NCBI GenBank assembly: GCA_002352425.1 | Contig: DEIK01000044.1 | Span: forward strand, 1 to 25,002 | From: Rhodobacteraceae bacterium UBA2776 | GTDB lineage: Bacteria > Pseudomonadota > Alphaproteobacteria > Rhodobacterales > Rhodobacteraceae | DNA: 25,002 bases | Direction of reading: 5' to 3' | Shown: positions 21,198-25,002 of the stretch, piece by piece | How positions within the stretch are numbered: position 1 is the first letter of the stretch | Layout of the letters: each line of letters starts with the position of its first letter | Program-made: the position numbers and the translations under genes | The notes under the pieces: generated by a model | The model's input: only the letters and a program-made list of their open reading frames with translations | What the model was told of the DNA's origin: nothing | Databases searched by the model: none

Positions 21198-22484
21198 GTG
21201 GCAGGCCAGACAGCCCCTTTTGCGCGCTTTGAATGGATGATTGCGTGGCGCTACCTTCGTGCGAAACGCGCCGAGGGTGGGGTCAGCGTTATGACGTGGA
21301 TATCGCTGATCGGCATCACTCTGGCCGTGGCGGCCCTGATCATCACGCTGGCGGTACGGGCCGGGTTTCGCGCCGAATTTGTCGACACCATTCTGGGCGC
21401 CAACGCCCATGTGACGGTTTATAATTCCGTCACAGTGAATGATGCGGGCCTTACAACACGGGTGATGGACGACTACGCCGTGCGGGCCGAAGCGATCCGC
21501 GCCATCCCCGGCGTTACCCGCGTCGCGCCGCTGATCAAAGGTCAAGTTATGGCCAACAACCGCAATGCCAACACTGGCGCACTGGTGTTTGGCATTTCGC
21601 TGGCAGATCTGAAAACCATTCCCCGTATTGCTTCGGCTGACAAGGCGTTAGGCGATCTTGACGATTTTGAAAACGGGGTGGCGATTGGCCAAGGTATTGC
21701 CAATTCACTGGGCCTTGGCATTGGGGACAAGATCAAGCTGATCTCGCCCAATGGCACCAAAACGGCCTTTGGTGTCAGTCCACGGGTGAATGTGTATGAC
21801 GTCACCTACATTTTTTCGGTCGGACGTTATGACATCGACAACATCCGTATCTACATGCCGTTCCTTGAGGCGCAGAGCTTTTTCAACCGCGAGGGTGTGG
21901 TGGATGAGCTCGAGGTCATGATCAGCGAGCCTGAAAAAATCGACGACATGAAGTTGAAGCTGCTAAAGGCGGGGGGCGACCGAACAGTGCTTTGGACATG
22001 GCGCGATGCCTCTGGCTCGTTCCTGCAGGCTTTGACGGTTGAGGACAACGTGATGTTCGTGCTGATGACGGTGCTGGTGTTGATTGCCTCGATGAACATC
22101 ATTTCGGGCCTTGTGATGTTGGTGAAAAACAAGGGCCGCGACATTGGTATCCTGCGCACGATGGGCCTGTCCGAAGGGTCGGTTTTGCGCGTTTTCTTTA
22201 TATGTGGTGCGTTGACGGGGCTGATCGGCACAATACTAGGCGTCATTGTTGGCTGCCTGTTCGCCCTGTATTTTGACTCGATCTTGGCCTTCGTTTCAGG
22301 TGCATCAGGGGGCGAAGTTTGGGACGCCTCTGTGCGTGGCATCTACAAGCTGCCCGCCAAACTGCAACTGAACGATGTGTTGTCAGCGATTATCCTGTCG
22401 CTGGGCCTGTCTTTCATCGTCACCATCTTTCCAGCCCGCCGTGCGGCGCGCATGAACCCTGTCGAGGCGCTGCGTTATGAGTAA
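21198..22484 (+). CDS. lolC: lipoprotein-releasing ABC transporter, permease subunit
   Basis: This 428-residue inner-membrane protein is a LolC/LolE-type permease that, with LolD, extracts lipoproteins from the inner membrane for the periplasmic carrier LolA. A transmembrane helix at about residues 30-55 (VMTWISLIGITLAVAALIIT) is followed by a periplasmic domain (GANAHVTVYNSV onward). Three C-terminal helices follow (MFVLMTVLVLIASMNIISGL, then FFICGALTGLIGTILGVIVG and LSAIILSLGLSFIVTIFPA), ending with the FtsX-family PARRAARMNPVEALRYE. The GTG at 21198 is chosen because GAGG lies nine bases upstream and the start VAGQTAPFARFEWMIAWRYL fits homologues; ATGs at 21183 and 21153 are alternatives. 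lolD overlaps its last eight bases. Alphaproteobacteria usually have one such permease forming a homodimer. Confidence 0.94.
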   Translation: MAGQTAPFARFEWMIAWRYLRAKRAEGGVSVMTWISLIGITLAVAALIITLAVRAGFRAEFVDTILGANAHVTVYNSVTVNDAGLTTRVMDDYAVRAEAIRAIPGVTRVAPLIKGQVMANNRNANTGALVFGISLADLKTIPRIASADKALGDLDDFENGVAIGQGIANSLGLGIGDKIKLISPNGTKTAFGVSPRVNVYDVTYIFSVGRYDIDNIRIYMPFLEAQSFFNREGVVDELEVMISEPEKIDDMKLKLLKAGGDRTVLWTWRDASGSFLQALTVEDNVMFVLMTVLVLIASMNIISGLVMLVKNKGRDIGILRTMGLSEGSVLRVFFICGALTGLIGTILGVIVGCLFALYFDSILAFVSGASGGEVWDASVRGIYKLPAKLQLNDVLSAIILSLGLSFIVTIFPARRAARMNPVEALRYE

Positions 22485-23154
22485 AAACATGTTGGAACTC
22501 AGCGGTATTACCAAGGCCTATAACCACGGTAAACCCAACGAAATTACAGTTTTGCGCGGGGCTGACCTGTGCCTTGCCGCGGGCGAAGTTGTGGCGCTGG
22601 TCGCCCCGTCAGGCGCAGGTAAATCGACACTGCTGCACATCGCCGGATTACTGGACACACCGGATGCCGGAACGGTACAGATTGACGGGGTGGATATGAC
22701 TGGACGCTCGGACCGCAAACGCACCAACGTACGCCGCGGCGGGGTCGGGTTCATCTATCAATTCCACCACCTGTTGCCAGAGTTTTCGGCGCTGGAAAAC
22801 ATCGTTCTGCCCCAACTCGCCAACGGCGTGGCGCAAGGGGCCGCCGAAAAACGCGCCCTCGAATTGTTGAACACTGTTGGCGTTGCTGACCGCGCCAACC
22901 ACCGTCCCGCTGCCCTGTCTGGTGGCGAACAACAGCGCGTGGCGTTTTGCCGTGCCTTGGCCAATCAACCCAAGGTCCTGCTTGCGGATGAGCCCACAGG
23001 CAATCTTGATCCCGCCACTTCGGACCAAGTGTTCGGAGCCTTGATGGCATTGGCCCGCGACACCGGATTGTCGGCCTTGATCGCCACCCACAACATGGAA
23101 TTGGCCGCCAAAATGGACCGCGTTTTACGGCTGGAGAACGGCGTGTTGGTGTGA
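22477..23154 (+). CDS. lolD: lipoprotein-releasing ABC transporter, ATP-binding subunit
   Basis: This 225-residue ATPase powers LolC. Walker A is APSGAGKST at 43-51, with Ala in place of the usual first Gly. The Q-loop segment is YQFHHLLPEFSALEN, the signature LSGGEQQRVAFCRALA, Walker B VLLADEPTGNLD, and the H-loop ATHN. The FHHLLPEF segment after the Q-loop is typical of LolD. It overlaps lolC by eight bases and is itself overlapped by the DUF1194 gene (GTGA), so the three are translationally linked. Confidence 0.95.
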   Translation: MSKNMLELSGITKAYNHGKPNEITVLRGADLCLAAGEVVALVAPSGAGKSTLLHIAGLLDTPDAGTVQIDGVDMTGRSDRKRTNVRRGGVGFIYQFHHLLPEFSALENIVLPQLANGVAQGAAEKRALELLNTVGVADRANHRPAALSGGEQQRVAFCRALANQPKVLLADEPTGNLDPATSDQVFGALMALARDTGLSALIATHNMELAAKMDRVLRLENGVLV

Positions 23155-23897
23155 GGGTTCTCCTCGCAGCACTCTGGTTCCTTTCCGTCAACATTTGTGT
23201 CGCCCAATCTGCTCCGGTTGACGTGAAAATCATACTCTCGGTGGATGCTTCAGGTAGCGTGGATCCAAGCGAGTTTCACCTGCAAATCAACGGTTTGGCG
23301 GCAGCATTTCGTGACCCGTCCGTGCAGGCCGCCGTGCAACAGGGCCCACGTGGGCGTATCTTGGCGGCAGTGTTGATCTGGTCCGATGCTGCCTATCCAA
23401 AATACCCGACCGCGTGGCATGAACTGCACAATGCAGCGTCATTTGAGGCATTCGCGCAAGACATCGAACAATTCAACATCACCGCCCCCGGTGTGCCGGC
23501 GATCGGCGGCGGCGGTACCAATATTGGTGACGGTTTGCTGTTCGCAATCAACATGTTAGAAGAGAACACCGTGCCTGCCGGCCGCCGCGTGATTGATGTC
23601 TCGGGGGATGGGCCGGAATCCAAACCTTGGGTGCAGGGCGCGGTCCAATTGCCAAAGGCCCGCGCAGTGGCGCAGTCCCGCGGGATCACTGTGAACGGGC
23701 TGGCGATTGAAACCGATATTGCAGGGCTGCACCTGTGGTATGAGGCCAATCTGATCACCGGTGCGGGCAGTTTCGTTGAACGCGCGGTTGATTTCCAGGA
23801 TTTTCGACGCGCTATCCTCAAAAAGCTGCTGCGTGAATTGTCCACTGCACCATTTGCTTTGGATCATTTTCAAAAACGCGCCACACTGCTAGACTGA
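23151..23897 (+). CDS. DUF1194 exported von Willebrand A-like protein
   Basis: This 248-residue protein has a signal peptide (MRVLLAALWFLSVNICVAQS) followed by a von Willebrand A-like domain with a MIDAS metal motif DASGS at 32-36 (D32, S34, S36). GGGGTNIGDGLLFAINML supplies the expected threonine and VIDVSGDGPES the later aspartate. The pattern matches DUF1194, whose role is unknown; VWA domains normally bind protein partners through a divalent metal. The start is a GTG inside the lolD stop (GTGA), which makes expression coupled to lolCD. That hints at, but does not prove, a job in envelope or lipoprotein biology. Confidence 0.87.
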   Translation: MRVLLAALWFLSVNICVAQSAPVDVKIILSVDASGSVDPSEFHLQINGLAAAFRDPSVQAAVQQGPRGRILAAVLIWSDAAYPKYPTAWHELHNAASFEAFAQDIEQFNITAPGVPAIGGGGTNIGDGLLFAINMLEENTVPAGRRVIDVSGDGPESKPWVQGAVQLPKARAVAQSRGITVNGLAIETDIAGLHLWYEANLITGAGSFVERAVDFQDFRRAILKKLLRELSTAPFALDHFQKRATLLD

Positions 23898-23926
23898 TAC
23901 CGTGCAACAGGTTGGAGACCTAAAGT

Positions 23927-24322
23927 ATGCGACACCTATTGGCATTTTCCTTGGCGGCGCTGATCCCCGCCACGGCTGCTATAGCGCAAGAGTCGACAGG
24001 CGCTGAGAACTACGCCGAAAACTGTGCCGGATGCCATGGTGAAGCGGCCATGGGGGACGGGCCACTTGCGTCGATGATCAGCGTGGAGGTGCCGGATTTA
24101 ACGGTCCTGTCGCGGCGTTACGGCGGGAACTTTCCATTGGTGGACGTGGTGCGCAAAATTGACGGACGGGTCCAATTGCGCGGCCATGGTGATCCGATGC
24201 CGGTGTTTGGCGGCATGCTCAGAGGGGCCTCGGCGGTGATCGACACAGCCGACGGCGACCCGATCGTGACCAAGGCCGCCGTGCTGGCCGTGGCGGATTA
24301 TCTGGAAGGGTTGCAGCGCTAG
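23927..24322 (+). CDS. small c-type cytochrome
   Basis: This 131-residue periplasmic monohaem protein has a signal peptide (MRHLLAFSLAALIPATAAIA), a haem-binding CAGCH at 33-37 and a probable axial methionine in the GDPMPVFGGML segment. The length and ENYAENCAGCHGEAAMGDGP start are typical of class I cytochromes that pass electrons in the periplasm. GGAG lies about ten bases upstream of the ATG. It follows the DUF1194 gene by 29 bases and could be cotranscribed, but no partner oxidoreductase is nearby, so the redox partner is unknown. It overlaps the end of the convergent small membrane protein gene by four bases. Confidence 0.92.
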   Translation: MRHLLAFSLAALIPATAAIAQESTGAENYAENCAGCHGEAAMGDGPLASMISVEVPDLTVLSRRYGGNFPLVDVVRKIDGRVQLRGHGDPMPVFGGMLRGASAVIDTADGDPIVTKAAVLAVADYLEGLQR

Positions 24323-24495
24323 GGTTGTAGTAAATAGGGCAGTAAGCTGGGGATGATCCCGCCCGCGATTAGACCAAACAACGCCGCCATCAGGATTTTC
24401 GGCTTGGCGCTACGGGCGTCCATCCCGACGGTACGGCAGATCAGACCTGTGAGTGTGCCAACAAGGATCGCAACGGGGATGCCGGTTAGGAACAT
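24319..24495 (-). CDS. small two-helix membrane protein of unknown function
   Basis: From ATG 24495 the protein is 58 residues. It has two hydrophobic segments (FLTGIPVAILVGTLTGLICR and ILMAALFGLIAGGIIPSLLP) joined by a short basic loop (TVGMDARSAKPK), suggesting a helical hairpin in the inner membrane. An in-frame GTG at 24504 is possible, but GGTGAG lies eight bases before the ATG. It is convergent with the cytochrome c gene with a four-base overlap and lies 32 bases downstream of parE on the same strand. No function can be assigned. Confidence 0.6.
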   Translation of the reverse strand: MFLTGIPVAILVGTLTGLICRTVGMDARSAKPKILMAALFGLIAGGIIPSLLPYLLQP

Positions 24496-24527
24496 ATCGA
24501 ACACTCACCCATCATTTCAGTGAAAGA

Positions 24528-25002
24528 CTAGACATCCAACTCTTCAACAAACTGCGCATTTTCTTGAATATACTGAAACCGCATTTCGGGCTTTTTGCCC
24601 ATCAACCGTTCCACCAAATCCGCCGTATCCCCCGGCATATCCTCGTCAATCGTGACACGGATCAAGGTGCGGGTTTCTGGATTCATCGTCGTGTCTTTCA
24701 AATCCTTAGCGTCCATTTCCCCCAAGCCCTTGAAGCGCGAGACATCAATCTTGCCCTTACCGCCGATGCCTTTGTCCAGCCACTCGTTTTTCTCGGCCTC
24801 GTCGATGCAATAAACCCGCTTGGCCCCTTGGGTCAGGCGAAACAGCGGCGGGCAGGCCAGATACAGGTGGCCTGCGTCGATCATCGGGCGCATTTGGGTG
24901 AAGAAGAACGTCATCAACAGCGCCGCGATATGGGCGCCGTCGACATCCGCATCGGTCATGATAATGACCTTTTCATAACGCAAATCTTCGACGTTAAAGC
25001 GT
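24528..25002 (-). CDS. parE: DNA topoisomerase IV subunit B, C-terminal part (5' end outside window)
   Basis: ParE is the ATPase subunit of topoisomerase IV, which decatenates sister chromosomes. Only the C-terminal 157 or so residues are in the window. They contain the TOPRIM segment EKVIIMTDADVDGAHIAALL (its DADVD metal site), FFFTQMRPMIDAGHLYLACP, RFKGLGEMDAKDLKDTTMNP and the end ENAQFVEELDV. The frame stays open through the right window edge, with RFNVEDL preceding LRYEKV. AHIAALLMTFFFTQMRP is the ParE rather than GyrB pattern. Confidence 0.93.
   Translation of the reverse strand, partial: RFNVEDLRYEKVIIMTDADVDGAHIAALLMTFFFTQMRPMIDAGHLYLACPPLFRLTQGAKRVYCIDEAEKNEWLDKGIGGKGKIDVSRFKGLGEMDAKDLKDTTMNPETRTLIRVTIDEDMPGDTADLVERLMGKKPEMRFQYIQENAQFVEELDV

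Noticed and set aside
1..25002. CRISPR arrays, tRNA or rRNA genes, transposases, integrases or phage genes
   Set aside because: I looked for regularly spaced repeats, cloverleaf-like stretches and mobile-element proteins and saw none.

Overview
The window looks like the chromosome of a Roseobacter-group or closely related Rhodobacterales alphaproteobacterium. The evidence is gene content and order: pccB, pccA and a one-chain methylmalonyl-CoA mutase in one stretch with small envelope genes between them; an AI-2E transporter–hda–ppk–ppx block; the short alphaproteobacterial prolyl-tRNA synthetase followed by lolC–lolD; a CbpA/CbpM pair; and DUF6497 and DUF1194 proteins. I identified these by reading the translations; no database search was run.

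Positions 1–9145 form a propionyl-CoA assimilation region: pccB, an exported DUF6497-type protein, a 42-residue lipoprotein gene, a 118-residue unknown protein, a strong terminator ending a highly structured intergenic stretch, a glycine-rich lipoprotein, pccA, an atypical 120-codon frame, a sulfotransferase-like protein, and the mutase. PccAB makes methylmalonyl-CoA and the mutase converts it to succinyl-CoA. The epimerase and the MeaB chaperone are not here. Positions 9200–11971 hold a VOC/glyoxalase-like protein, a TerB-like/J-domain protein coupled to an endonuclease/exonuclease/phosphatase protein, and a small exported protein. A pair of perfect palindromes separates these from the next block.

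Positions 12056–17645 (minus strand) encode an AI-2E transporter, the DnaA-related replication regulator HdaA, polyphosphate kinase and a Ppx/GppA phosphatase, closely spaced and probably one operon. proS is divergent at 17791. The chaperone pair cbpA–cbpM and a small secreted protein (minus strand) lie between proS and lolC. The plus strand then carries lolC–lolD with a DUF1194 von Willebrand-like protein in an overlapping run, followed by a small cytochrome c. A small membrane protein and the 3' part of parE (minus strand) close the window; parE runs off the right edge.

Most of this is core or clade-typical genome, and I see no defence island, prophage, insertion sequence, CRISPR, tRNA or rRNA. 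The least explained material is the pccB–pccA interval: small envelope genes, a possible structured RNA at about 3010–3154, and several perfect palindromes. Also unexplained is the compositionally odd frame at 5663–6025. No single item proves a new system; the candidate RNA and the unexplained pcc accessory genes are the best leads.
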